Made by a program: the position numbers and the translations under genes
Part shown: positions 14,134 through 22,378 of the stretch, one piece after another
Numbering within the stretch: the first letter of the stretch is position 1
Layout: every line of letters begins with the position of its first letter
Notes under the pieces: model-generated
Databases searched by the model: none
What the model saw: the letters and a program-made list of their open reading frames with translations, nothing else
What the model was told of the DNA's origin: nothing
Assembly (NCBI GenBank): GCA_036733305.1
Contig: DAINAT010000031.1
Location: forward strand, 1 to 29,486
Length of the DNA stretch: 29,486 bases
Direction: 5' to 3'
From: UBA7672 sp036733305
GTDB lineage: Bacteria; Pseudomonadota; Alphaproteobacteria; Caulobacterales; Hyphomonadaceae

Positions 14134-14190
14134 TCGTCCCAGCCCACTCTTCGTCCCAACCAGCTCTTGGCCTAGTCGCGCCAGGAGTCA

Positions 14191-15642
14191 TCATTCGCAC
14201 CAGCTATGTCCGTTGCGCTCGGTAAGCGCGAAGGCGCCTGCAGGTCCCCAACTTCCGGCTTGATAAGGCGCTGGCCGAATGCCCGTGCGCGCCCAACCTT
14301 CGATGATGCGATCAATCCATACCCACGCGGCTTCCGCTTCATCGCGACGCACGAACAGGGTGGAGTTGTCCGAGATCGCTTCGAGCAGCAGGCGCTCATA
14401 CGCGATGCGCCGCCGCTTCTCGCCCTTGAAAGCGTCGAGCAGAGAGAGGTTGAGCGTCAGCGGCTGCAGCTCGTATCCGCCCTGTGTCAGCGATGGCGTC
14501 TTGTTCATGATCGTCAGCGCGATCGACTCTTCCGGTTGCAGAGTGATGGTCAACCGGTTGGCCATCAGCGGACTGCCGTTGAAGATCGAATGCGGCACAT
14601 CGCGGAACTGGATGACGATCTGCGAGGTGCGTGTGGGCAAGCGCTTTCCGGTGCGCAGGTAGAACGGCACGCCGGCCCAGCGCCAGTTATCGACGTGTGC
14701 GCACAACGCCACGAATGTCTCGGTATCGGATGGCTTGCCGCCTTCCTCTTCCGCGTAGCCGGGTACGCTTTTGCCGTCTGTGACGCCGTGCGTGTACTGG
14801 CCGCGCACCGTTTTCTCACGCAGCTCGGAATCATGGATCGGTCGCAAAGCGCGCAGCACTTTCACCTTCTCACCGCGCACCGATTCAGGCCGCAAGTTCG
14901 ATGGCGGCTCCATGGCGATCAGGCATAGCAACTGAAGGATATGGTTTTGTACCATATCGCGCGTTGCGCCGTATTCGTCATAGTAACCGAAGCGTCCCTC
15001 GACCCCGAGCGTCTCCGCGACGGTGATTTGCACGTGGTCAATGGTGTGGCGGTTCCACAGCGGCTCGAACAGCGCGTTGCCGAAACGTAGCGCGATGAGG
15101 TTCTGGACGGTTTCCTTGCCCAGATAGTGGTCGATGCGGAAGGTGCGGCTTTCGCTGAAATGTTCGGCTATCGCTGCATTGATCTGCTCGCAGGTCGCCC
15201 AGCTTTTGCCGATCGGCTTTTCCACGATGACGCGGTTCGGATCGTTCGTGAGGTTCTGCGACGCCAGGCCTTTGACGATCGGGATGTAGAGGGCGGGGGA
15301 GGTCGACAGGTAGAACAACGAACCGCCGTCCGCGCCTTCGAGGCGCTGCTTCAGCGTAGCGTAGCTTTTGGGGTCGGTTGCATCGCCCGGCGCATAGACC
15401 AGCCGCTTTGCAAATGTATCCCACGCCTCCTGCGAGAAGAACGCGCCCGCGCGCTCGCGCACCCATCCTTCGACATCCTTCCGGAACTCTTCGTCTGTGT
15501 GGCTCGAGCGGGCAGCCCCCACGATACGCAGCTGGCTGGGCAGCAGCCCGTCCATGTCGAGGAAATACAGGGACGGGAACAACATGCGGCGGGCTAGGTC
15601 GCCCGTCGCGCCGAAGATCACAAATGCCCCCGGAGCCGTCAT
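14191..15642 (-). CDS. zwf: Glucose-6-phosphate 1-dehydrogenase
   Basis: Oxidises glucose-6-phosphate to 6-phosphogluconolactone with reduction of NADP or NAD. The protein has 483 residues, a normal length. It carries the nucleotide motif FGATGDLARRML (10-21), EKPIGKSW (141-148), the substrate-binding signature RIDHYLGKE (169-177), and the C-terminal YLRTGKRLP and FRDVPHSIF segments. The ATG at 15642 has GAGG 8 bases upstream. With pgl it supplies 6-phosphogluconate to the edd-eda enzymes encoded about 5 kb away in the window. No 6-phosphogluconate dehydrogenase or glucokinase gene is present in the window. Confidence 0.95.
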   Translation of the reverse strand: MTAPGAFVIFGATGDLARRMLFPSLYFLDMDGLLPSQLRIVGAARSSHTDEEFRKDVEGWVRERAGAFFSQEAWDTFAKRLVYAPGDATDPKSYATLKQRLEGADGGSLFYLSTSPALYIPIVKGLASQNLTNDPNRVIVEKPIGKSWATCEQINAAIAEHFSESRTFRIDHYLGKETVQNLIALRFGNALFEPLWNRHTIDHVQITVAETLGVEGRFGYYDEYGATRDMVQNHILQLLCLIAMEPPSNLRPESVRGEKVKVLRALRPIHDSELREKTVRGQYTHGVTDGKSVPGYAEEEGGKPSDTETFVALCAHVDNWRWAGVPFYLRTGKRLPTRTSQIVIQFRDVPHSIFNGSPLMANRLTITLQPEESIALTIMNKTPSLTQGGYELQPLTLNLSLLDAFKGEKRRRIAYERLLLEAISDNSTLFVRRDEAEAAWVWIDRIIEGWARTGIRPAPYQAGSWGPAGAFALTERNGHSWCE

Positions 15643-15833
15643 GTTCGAACCTCAGAGCCGCGCGACCCAACCGGTCAAGCAGAATTGCGCATCAGGACGT
15701 ATCAATACACCTCAGAAACGAGACGGTTCGGTCTGTTTTGGCTAGGTGAGGCAGAATTTATTGCAATTCAGTTTCATTCGCGTCAATTTACGCTCCGCAA
15801 AGAGGCCCCTAGCTGGTAATATCCATTTGGATG

Positions 15834-15907
15834 GCGGGTGTAGCTCAATGGTAGAGCAGAAGCTTCCCAAGCTTACGACGAGGGTTCGATTCCCTTCACC
15901 CGCTCCA
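15834..15907 (+). tRNA. tRNA-Gly (anticodon CCC)
   Basis: A full cloverleaf can be drawn: acceptor GCGGGTG with CACCCGC, D arm GCTC-AATGGTA-GAGC, anticodon loop TTCCCAA with CCC at 15866-15868, T arm GAGGG-TTCGATT-CCCTT, discriminator T and an encoded CCA (15905-15907). The first anticodon-stem pair (15859/15875) is a G-A mismatch; the other four pair normally. It reads GGG glycine codons. The sequence is typical of alphaproteobacterial tRNA-Gly(CCC). Confidence 0.95.
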
Positions 15908-16214
15908 GCGGCTCACGGTCATGTTAGAAGCTTCGCTGTCGCCGAGAGATCGCCGCACGACGCGCTTGAAAGACCAGCTTTTCCAGCGGTCACCAGACTT
16001 GTCATTAATCAAAAATCTGTCTCTGTCGCCGTATATGACCTTGAGGTAAGGCGACATACTCGCTTTTTGGAACGTGCAGACTATTTGCGTGCTGCACCTT
16101 TTGACGTATGTGAAACTAATCTTATTGCTAGTGGCTAAGACTGGTGGGGTGCGAGACGAGGGTTGGCGTCCTCTCGCAATTGGTCAGGGCTTCGACGAGG
16201 GGAATACAGGACAT
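15908..16214. other. Intergenic region between the tRNA and the MarR gene
   Basis: 307 bases without a supported gene. It is locally AT-richer than its surroundings. It holds a 6-bp inverted repeat GTGCAG/CTGCAC (16074-16079 and 16092-16097, 12-nt spacer) that could lie in the MarR promoter region. No duplicate of the tRNA 3' end and no integrase gene was seen, so there is no sign of an integrated element. Confidence 0.4.
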
Positions 16215-16622
16215 ATGGACGCCAGTGTTGTTGCGCGACTGCTCGAACAAACCGCTCGTGCGGTTTATGAGGCGAGAGGCCCGAAAGCTATTCATGCAGG
16301 GCAATGGGCCGTGCTGCGTTATCTGGCCCGCGCCGGACGCCAGGCTCGCACAGTCGGCGGCGTTGCAACCTACCTTGGCGTGACCCACGCTCCTGCTTCC
16401 CGCGCCGTTGCTTCTCTGGCGCGCAAAGACCTTGTGACGGTCAAGGCCGATGCCGAGGACCGTCGTATCCGCCGCATCGATCTCACCCCCGCCGGCAAGT
16501 CGCTGCTGGATCATGATCCGGTGCATCGCCTGACTGCTGCGATCGAAGCCCTTTCCGCCGACAAGCAGAAAGAATTCGCGACGACGCTTGAGGCTCTGTA
16601 CGGGCGCCTCGCAAAGGTCTGA
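16215..16622 (+). CDS. MarR-family transcriptional regulator
   Basis: 135 residues from the ATG at 16215, which begins directly at the first helix (MDASVVARLLEQTARAVYEA). An AGGA lies close upstream; a longer in-frame extension to 16074 has no homology-like content. The winged helix-turn-helix is visible: GQWAVLRYLARAGRQARTVGGVATYLGVTHAPASRAVASLARKDLV, then the wing motif DAEDRRIRRIDLTPAG. There is no cysteine anywhere in the protein, so an OhrR-type cysteine redox switch is excluded. It is 8 bp upstream of the methionine sulfoxide reductase gene and probably co-transcribed with it. Confidence 0.88.
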   Translation: MDASVVARLLEQTARAVYEARGPKAIHAGQWAVLRYLARAGRQARTVGGVATYLGVTHAPASRAVASLARKDLVTVKADAEDRRIRRIDLTPAGKSLLDHDPVHRLTAAIEALSADKQKEFATTLEALYGRLAKV

Positions 16623-16630
16623 GGCTTTCC

Positions 16631-17125
16631 ATGGCCGAAGCCCAGATCGCCTATTCCACCGACAAGGCCGAGGCTTATCGCCAGCTCGTTGAAGAGATCG
16701 CGTCCGTCGTTTCCGGCGAGACATCGCGCATCGCACGCTACGCGACGACTGTCTCGCTGCTGACGTCCGCCTTCAAGGAGCGCTTCTTCTGGTGCGGCTT
16801 CTATGAGGTCGACCCGCTGAAGGAGCGCGAACTTGTTGTTGGCCCTTATCAGGGGACTCTCGGCTGTCTGCGCATTCCGTTCGCCAGGGGTGTGTGCGGC
16901 GCCTGCGCAACGCGGCGCGAGACGATCATCGTACCAGACGTCCACGCCTTCCCGGGTCACATCGCGTGCGACTCGCGCTCGAACTCGGAAATCGTCGTGC
17001 CGGTGTTTGACGCTGCGGGCGAGCTTGTCGCGGTGCTCGATGTCGACTCAACGTCATTTGCAGCGTTCGATGAGATCGACGCGCGCGGACTGGAAGCGGC
17101 TTGCCGCGCCATGATGGCGATCTGA
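16631..17125 (+). CDS. msrC: Free methionine-(R)-sulfoxide reductase (GAF-type)
   Basis: Reduces free methionine-R-sulfoxide in the cytosol. It is a single GAF domain of 164 residues, the usual fRMsr size. The three conserved cysteines are Cys79 (GTLGCLRIPF), Cys89 (RGVCGAC) and Cys113 in the hallmark HAFPGHIACDSRSNSEIVVP (105-124); an extra Cys92 is present. The domain closes with AVLDVDSTSFAAFDEID. GAGG lies 7 bases before the ATG. It sits directly downstream of the MarR regulator. It converges on the PhoPQ-related gene across a 7-bp palindromic stem (17144-17159). Confidence 0.93.
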   Translation: MAEAQIAYSTDKAEAYRQLVEEIASVVSGETSRIARYATTVSLLTSAFKERFFWCGFYEVDPLKERELVVGPYQGTLGCLRIPFARGVCGACATRRETIIVPDVHAFPGHIACDSRSNSEIVVPVFDAAGELVAVLDVDSTSFAAFDEIDARGLEAACRAMMAI

Positions 17126-17143
17126 CTTCAAGGCAGCTGAAGC

Positions 17144-17159
17144 GCGCCTATTTAGGCGC
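17144..17159. terminator. Bidirectional hairpin at a convergent gene end
   Basis: GCGCCTA-TT-TAGGCGC is a perfect 7-bp stem-loop, 18 bp after the msrC stop. It overlaps the last codons of the opposing PhoPQ-related gene. It could serve as a weak shared terminator, although U-tracts are lacking. Confidence 0.35.
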
Positions 17160-18626
17160 CGTGCTCGCGTACTTGGCCGCCGCGTCGGCCCATTTGTAGG
17201 GCAGTGTATCGGGCACGATCGAGACTTCGGTGGTGAACTTGAACGGCGCCGAGGGGATGCCGCTGTCGAAAGATACTTCGACGAAGAAGGCGGTGAAACC
17301 TTCAGCGGGTGCGGCGACCTGTGCGAAATAGGCGCCGTCCGCTTCCGGCGTAAGAACGGTGGAGGTGTAGGCCTTGCCGAGCGACTCGACGCGGAAGTCA
17401 CGCGCTTTCGGATTGTGAGCCTGCCACAGCGTCACCGCGATTGGCTTGTCGAGCGGGCGCAGGGCGATGCCGTTGGCGTCGACCTTGTTCCAGACGAAGT
17501 CGGGACGTTTGCCGCCGGTAATGACGGAATTGTACCAGGCCAGCATGGAGTCGTTGGCGTCGCTGTCGGCGAGATTGTGAGCCGTGTTCTCGACATAGCG
17601 GATGCGTTTCTCTTCCGGCATGTCGCTGTAATAGAACCGCGAATTGTCGGGCAGGAAGAACTGGTCGCCTGAGGCGTTGACGAGGAATTTCGGGATCGTC
17701 AGCCGGGCGCGACCGCGATAGTTGTACGGATCTTCGATCGCCAGCACGGCCTGATATTCCGGCGTGCCGATCTTGTGCGGGAAGATGCCGTGGTTGACAT
17801 AGTCGGCCAGTGACGGCGCGAAGAAGCCGAGCACCTCGAAATGATGCTTGGTGATCTCTTCCGAATTCAGCGCATCGATCACCATCGGCATGATGCCGAT
17901 GACGCGCTCATCGACAGCGCCGATCAGCCATGTCGTCCAGCCACGCTTGGAAGCGCCCGCCACGACGAACTGGTTGATGGCGGTGTTGCCGCCATCGGCT
18001 GACTTCATGAACTCCTGCGTGGCGTCCATCGCCTTGACGCCGGCTTTCACCATGGCGAGACGGACGAGCCATTCATCATCCTTGGTCGTGAAGTGTTTCA
18101 CGCGGCCATAGGCGATGATGTCGTCCTCGACGCGCGGTTTGTCTTTCGAATCCGCAAAGCGCAGCGGCTGGTTCGGAACCATGCCGACTTCGGCGACGAC
18201 CGATCCTGTTTCCTTGGCGATACGGACGGAGCGATCCTGTGCCTTGGTTGGCGCCGGATCGCCATTCTCGCCCTGCCAGATGTAGAGCAGCGCCTTATCG
18301 TGTTTCACTACGTCGGGCTTCACGATGGTAATCCAGTGTTTCCACACCGGGCGGTCAACCTCGGCCTCGGTGCGCCACTTCTGTGATGTCATCTCAAGGA
18401 CGTAGGTGGTCTGGCCATCGCCGGGATACGTGCCTTTCAGCTCCCATTTGTAGGCGGGGTCGGGCTTGGCGACGTAGGCGTCGAGCGCGTTCTTCTCGTC
18501 GGGTTTGATCGTGTAGTCGGCCACTGCCGCGACTGGCGTGGGGGCGGGTTCTGGCGCCTTGGTTTCGGGGGCGCACGCGGCGAGGGCGATGAAGCCGGCC
18601 AGCAGCAGGGATTGTGCGAGTTTCAT
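17148..18626 (-). CDS. PhoPQ-activated pathogenicity-related (PqaA-type) lipoprotein
   Basis: 492 residues, matching the PhoPQ_related family (PqaA of Salmonella), which has an alpha/beta-hydrolase-like fold. A lipoprotein signal MKLAQSLLLAGFIALAACAP ends in lipobox LAAC (Cys18), followed by a Pro/Ala linker. Family landmarks are YVLEMTSQKW, HWITIVKPD, LLYIWQGENGD, the probable nucleophile elbow VVAGASKRGWTTWL (Ser226), GIMPMVIDALN, YRGRARLTIPKFLVNASGDQ and YVENTAHNL. The predicted location is periplasm-facing on a membrane. The biochemical function of the family is not established to my knowledge. The ATG at 18626 begins a standard signal peptide. Confidence 0.88.
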   Translation of the reverse strand: MKLAQSLLLAGFIALAACAPETKAPEPAPTPVAAVADYTIKPDEKNALDAYVAKPDPAYKWELKGTYPGDGQTTYVLEMTSQKWRTEAEVDRPVWKHWITIVKPDVVKHDKALLYIWQGENGDPAPTKAQDRSVRIAKETGSVVAEVGMVPNQPLRFADSKDKPRVEDDIIAYGRVKHFTTKDDEWLVRLAMVKAGVKAMDATQEFMKSADGGNTAINQFVVAGASKRGWTTWLIGAVDERVIGIMPMVIDALNSEEITKHHFEVLGFFAPSLADYVNHGIFPHKIGTPEYQAVLAIEDPYNYRGRARLTIPKFLVNASGDQFFLPDNSRFYYSDMPEEKRIRYVENTAHNLADSDANDSMLAWYNSVITGGKRPDFVWNKVDANGIALRPLDKPIAVTLWQAHNPKARDFRVESLGKAYTSTVLTPEADGAYFAQVAAPAEGFTAFFVEVSFDSGIPSAPFKFTTEVSIVPDTLPYKWADAAAKYASTAPK

Positions 18627-18738
18627 GCGTCTCTCTCCCAGGTCGCGGCGCGTGTAGCGCTCTTGGAAGGGAGACTAGTTGCGAGCCACTGCGCGCGCCA
18701 ATAGCTGGCGCTACGGCGCCACCCAAATATTCGCGGCG

Positions 18739-18776
18739 CAAAAGAAAAACCCCGAAGCCGAGTGGCTTCGGGGTTC
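18739..18776 (-). terminator. Rho-independent terminator of the MFS transporter gene
   Basis: Reading the minus strand, AACCCCGAAGCC pairs with GGCTTCGGGGTT (12-bp perfect stem, 4-nt loop; arms 18764-18775 and 18748-18759). TTTTTCTTTT follows, overlapping the base of the stem. It is 25 bp beyond the transporter stop. This is a textbook intrinsic terminator and separates the transporter from the downstream PhoPQ-related gene. Confidence 0.93.
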
Positions 18777-18800
18777 TGTCTTGGTCACGTCTTGCTGCGA

Positions 18801-20348
18801 TCAGGCAGCAGCAGGCTTGCGTTTGCCAGCGCCGACAATCAGCCAGCCGCCGAGGGCGGTGGAGACCAGCAGCATGACGAGCTGGAGCAGGCCCATGAAC
18901 TCGCCCGAGACCATGCCTTCCGGTCCGGTCAGGATGTAGCGCGCCGCAAGGCCCGCCACGCCGACGAACAGGAGAACGATGCCAACGCGCAGGCCGCCGT
19001 CGGAAATCGAGCGGCCTTCTTTCACTTCGCGATGGATCGCCATCGCCTGCAGCGCCAGGAAGGCGCATGCCACGAAGAAGAACGGCGTCATCCAGAACAT
19101 GGCCTCGCGCAGACCTTCTGCGCCTGCGACCGCCGCTTCCATGCCTGCAGCGACCTTCTGCTTCGCGAAAGTCGTCGACAGGATGCCAACGAGCGTCGGT
19201 CCGCCGCCAAGGCCAACGAAGTTGAGGACCATCAGAAGGATGGCGCTCGACATCGTACGCTGCGACGGCTTCACCGAGTTGCTGACCAGCGCGAGCGCCG
19301 GGGCAAGGTAGAAGATGTTGAGCAGCAGAGGCAGGAAGAGCAGGGCGAGGCCCATCGGCCAGTCCGTCGCCTGGGTGAAGAGGTACCAGAACGGCATCGC
19401 AGCGGCCATGGCGATGAGCGGCGTCAGGGCGTACCAGACACGCGACCGCTTCGACATGATGTCGACGATGGCGCCGGACGCGATCGTGCCGATACCGATG
19501 CCGACGCCGATGACGATCGCATACCAGAGCGAGAGCTCGTCGCGTGTCATGTGCAGCGTGCGCAGCAGGAACGAAGCGTTCCAGCCCAGCGCGGCATAGC
19601 CGACGAACGCCGACAGGCCGCAGCCCATCGCCGTCCACAGCAGGGCCGGACGGCTGATGAATTGCCAGAAGGTCGCGCCGAAGCTCGACTTCTCGTTTGC
19701 GGTGGCGGCCAGCTTGGACGGGTCCATGGCGCCGCGCTTGGGCTCACGAACAACCAGCAGCATGAGGATAGCCGCGATGACGCCGGCGACGCCGATGCCG
19801 ATGAAGGCGACACGCCAGCCGAACATCTTGTCGATCTGCGCGCCGAAAGCGATGGCAGCCGCTTGGCCCAGCGGAACGCCCATCGAGAAGAGCGCGAGCG
19901 CGAGGCCGCGCTTTTCGGCCGGGAAGTAGTCGGAGATGATCGAGTAGGAGGGGGGCGCGCCGGCTGCCTCGCCAACGCCGACGCCAACGCGTGCAACCAG
20001 CATCATCGGGTAGCTGGTGGCCATGCCGCAAAGCGCGGTGAAGCCGGACCACAGCGTTGCGCCGACGAAGAGAATGTTGCGGCGGCTGGTGCGGTCAGCA
20101 AGGAAGCCGACAATGACGCCGAGCACGGTGTAAACCAGCGCAAACCAGAAGCCGGTCATCCAGCCCATCTGTTCGTCGGTCAGCGGTTCGGGGAAGGCCG
20201 GATCGTGCTTGATGGACTCGATCAGCACAGACATCAGCTGACGGTCGAGGAAGTTGAAGATGTAGATCATGGCCAGCATGGCCAGTACGACCCAGGCATA
20301 CGGCTTCGTACGCTGCGCGCCGGGTGGCGCGGCTGTTGTATCGATCAT
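18801..20348 (-). CDS. Spinster-type MFS transporter
   Basis: A 515-residue inner-membrane transporter with about 12 hydrophobic segments. It shows IFNFLDRQLMSVL after helix 1 (spinster-like NxxDRQ), motif A as GFLADRTSRRNIL (about 81-93), and VGVGEAAGAPPSYSIISDYFP (about 122-142), which is characteristic of the spinster (SPNS) subgroup. The C-terminal half includes a soluble charged loop near HREVKEGRS before two last helices. Eukaryotic SPNS proteins export lipids, but bacterial members have varied or unknown substrates, so none is assigned. The ATG at 20348 has GGGAGG upstream. The 203-bp gap to ettA (20349-20551) must contain both divergent promoters; no clear boxes were seen. Confidence 0.9.
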   Translation of the reverse strand: MIDTTAAPPGAQRTKPYAWVVLAMLAMIYIFNFLDRQLMSVLIESIKHDPAFPEPLTDEQMGWMTGFWFALVYTVLGVIVGFLADRTSRRNILFVGATLWSGFTALCGMATSYPMMLVARVGVGVGEAAGAPPSYSIISDYFPAEKRGLALALFSMGVPLGQAAAIAFGAQIDKMFGWRVAFIGIGVAGVIAAILMLLVVREPKRGAMDPSKLAATANEKSSFGATFWQFISRPALLWTAMGCGLSAFVGYAALGWNASFLLRTLHMTRDELSLWYAIVIGVGIGIGTIASGAIVDIMSKRSRVWYALTPLIAMAAAMPFWYLFTQATDWPMGLALLFLPLLLNIFYLAPALALVSNSVKPSQRTMSSAILLMVLNFVGLGGGPTLVGILSTTFAKQKVAAGMEAAVAGAEGLREAMFWMTPFFFVACAFLALQAMAIHREVKEGRSISDGGLRVGIVLLFVGVAGLAARYILTGPEGMVSGEFMGLLQLVMLLVSTALGGWLIVGAGKRKPAAA

Positions 20349-20551
20349 TGTTTCCCTCCCGCAGAACCGTCACCGGTCCATTGATGGTCTGTAATTTTCA
20401 TATCGGAGACGGATTGGCGAGAGGATTGTCGCCGCAGGGGAAGGCAAGTCATGCCGCAAGTGCGAAAACGTGCGCGTGGCTACCTTGATCTAATCCGCGC
20501 GCCAGAGCATCTAAGCCCCGCACCTTTCCCCGGCCCGCAGGAACATCGCGA

Positions 20552-22216
20552 ATGCCCGCCTATCAATACGTCTATCACCTCGACGGCCTGACCAAGATCT
20601 ACCCGGGCGGCAAGAAGGTGTTCGAGAACATCCGCCTGCATTTCTTGCCGGACGCAAAGATCGGGATCGTCGGCGTCAACGGCTCGGGTAAGTCGACCCT
20701 GCTGCGCATCATGGCGGGGCAGGACACGGAAATCCTCGGCGAGGCGAAGGCCGCGGACGGCATCAAGATCGGCTACCTGCCGCAGGAACCGAAGCTCGAT
20801 CCGTCGATGGACGTGTTCCACAACATCGCTTCCAAATGCCCCGAGAAGCAGATGGTGGATGAGTTCAACGCAATCTCGGCCAAGCTCGGCGAAGAATACA
20901 CCGACGAGCTGATGGAGCAGATGACCAAGCTGCAGGAGCAGATCGACGCTGCCGATGCGTGGGACATCGATTCCAAGATCGAGATGGCGATGGAAGCCCT
21001 GCGCTGCCCGCCGGGCGATGCAGACGTAACCAAGCTTTCGGGTGGCGAGATCCGCCGGGCCGCGATCTGCGCCCTGCTGCTGTCCAAGCCTGACATGATC
21101 CTGATGGACGAGCCGACCAACCACCTTGACGCGGAGTCGGTGGCCTGGCTGCAGAACTATCTCTCGAACTTCCCCGGCTGCGTCATCCTCGTGACCCACG
21201 ACCGCTACTTCCTCGACCAGATCACCACCTGGATTCTCGAGCTCGATCGCGGGCAGGGCATTCCGTACGAGGGCAACTACTCGGTCTGGCTCGAGAAGAA
21301 GGCCAAGCGGATCGCGCAGGAAGAGCGCGAGGAAGCTGGCCGCCAGAAATCGCTCAACCGCGAACTCGAGTGGGTCCGGTCATCCGCGAAAGCCCGTCAG
21401 GCCAAGTCCAAGGCTCGTATGAACGCGTACGAGGAAAAAGCAGCGGCGGCGGAGCGCGAGAAGATCACGACCGCGCAGATCCGCATCCCGCCGGGCCCGC
21501 GTCTTGGCTCGGTCGTCATCGAGGCGGAACACCTCAACAAGGCGTTTGGCGAAAAGCTGCTCATGGAGGATCTGTCCTTCAAGCTGCCGCCGGGCGGTAT
21601 CGTGGGCGTCATCGGCCCCAACGGCGCGGGCAAAACCACGCTGTTCAAGATGATCACGGGCCGCGAGCAGCCCGATGGCGGCACGTTCAAGGTCGGCGAG
21701 ACGGTGAAGCTCGGCTACATCGACCAGTCGCGCGACAGCCTGAACGACAAGAACACGGTCTGGCAGGAAATCTCCGGCGGCCTCGACATCATGGACGTCG
21801 GCGGCATCGAGCAACCAAGCCGCGCTTATGTCGGCGCCTTCAATTTCAAGGGCGGCGACCAGCAGAAGAAAGTCGGCCAGCTCTCGGGAGGTGAACGCAA
21901 CCGCGTGCACCTCGCCAAGATGCTGAAGGAAGGTTCGAACCTCCTGCTGCTCGACGAACCGACCAACGACCTCGACGTTGAAACGCTGCAGGCGCTGGAA
22001 GCGGCGCTGGAGGACTTCCCCGGCTGCGCCGTTATCATCAGCCACGATCGCTGGTTCCTTGACCGTATCGCGACGCACATCCTTGCGTTCGAAGGCAACA
22101 GCCACGTCGAATGGTTCGAAGGAAACTTCGAAGACTATGAAGCCGACAAGAAACGCCGCCTCGGCACCGACGCCGCCGAACCCAAGCGCCCGACCTTCAA
22201 GAAGTTCGCGCGTTAG
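20552..22216 (+). CDS. ettA: Energy-dependent translational throttle protein EttA (ABC-F)
   Basis: 554 residues, the EttA length. It is a soluble tandem-ATPase ABC-F protein acting at the ribosomal E site, gating translation by ATP/ADP level. Domain 1 has Walker A GVNGSGKST (41-49), signature LSGGE (162-166) and DEPTNHLD (186-193). The EttA arm insertion lies at about 95-140. The P-site tRNA interaction (linker) motif region RELEWVRSSAKARQAKSKAR (271-290) is strongly EttA-like. Domain 2 has GPNGAGKTT (356-364), LSGGERNR (445-452) and DEPTNDLD (469-476). AGGAA lies 8 bases upstream of the ATG. Confidence 0.96.
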   Translation: MPAYQYVYHLDGLTKIYPGGKKVFENIRLHFLPDAKIGIVGVNGSGKSTLLRIMAGQDTEILGEAKAADGIKIGYLPQEPKLDPSMDVFHNIASKCPEKQMVDEFNAISAKLGEEYTDELMEQMTKLQEQIDAADAWDIDSKIEMAMEALRCPPGDADVTKLSGGEIRRAAICALLLSKPDMILMDEPTNHLDAESVAWLQNYLSNFPGCVILVTHDRYFLDQITTWILELDRGQGIPYEGNYSVWLEKKAKRIAQEEREEAGRQKSLNRELEWVRSSAKARQAKSKARMNAYEEKAAAAEREKITTAQIRIPPGPRLGSVVIEAEHLNKAFGEKLLMEDLSFKLPPGGIVGVIGPNGAGKTTLFKMITGREQPDGGTFKVGETVKLGYIDQSRDSLNDKNTVWQEISGGLDIMDVGGIEQPSRAYVGAFNFKGGDQQKKVGQLSGGERNRVHLAKMLKEGSNLLLLDEPTNDLDVETLQALEAALEDFPGCAVIISHDRWFLDRIATHILAFEGNSHVEWFEGNFEDYEADKKRRLGTDAAEPKRPTFKKFAR

Positions 22217-22228
22217 TTCGTTTGCCGG

Positions 22229-22270
22229 GCGCACGCGGTGAGTCCGTTAACACGGCCTTACCGCGTGCGC
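22229..22270. terminator. Large inverted repeat downstream of ettA
   Basis: Perfect 11-bp arms GCGCACGCGGT (22229-22239) and ACCGCGTGCGC (22260-22270) enclose a 20-nt loop that itself contains CCGT-TAAC-ACGG. It starts 12 bp after the ettA stop, so a transcription-end role is likely. No U-run follows, so it may act with Rho or as a 3' stabiliser. The rest of the gap to the next gene shows nothing. Confidence 0.5.
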
Positions 22271-22378
22271 GCCAATTCCATTCATTTAATCGGGTATTAG
22301 TCTCGCTGTGCTTCTCTGGCAGCGTCAGGATGTCTGTGTGCGGATGATCTGACGTGGCTACTAAGTCGGGGATCGCCA

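Noticed and set aside
15746..16138. 130-codon frame across the tRNA
   Set aside because: It reads through tRNA-Gly and shows no domain.
15834..16214. Genomic island inserted at tRNA-Gly
   Set aside because: No duplicated tRNA 3' end, integrase or mobile gene in the window; downstream genes look like ordinary core genes.
18394..19638. 414-codon open frame on the minus strand, out of frame with the transporter
   Set aside because: Arg/His-rich shadow of the transporter and the PhoPQ-related gene, and it runs through a strong terminator.
18762..20384. 540-codon open frame on the plus strand opposite the MFS transporter
   Set aside because: Composition is His/Arg/Asp/Glu-rich low-complexity typical of an antisense frame in GC-rich DNA; the opposite strand encodes a clear transporter with family motifs.
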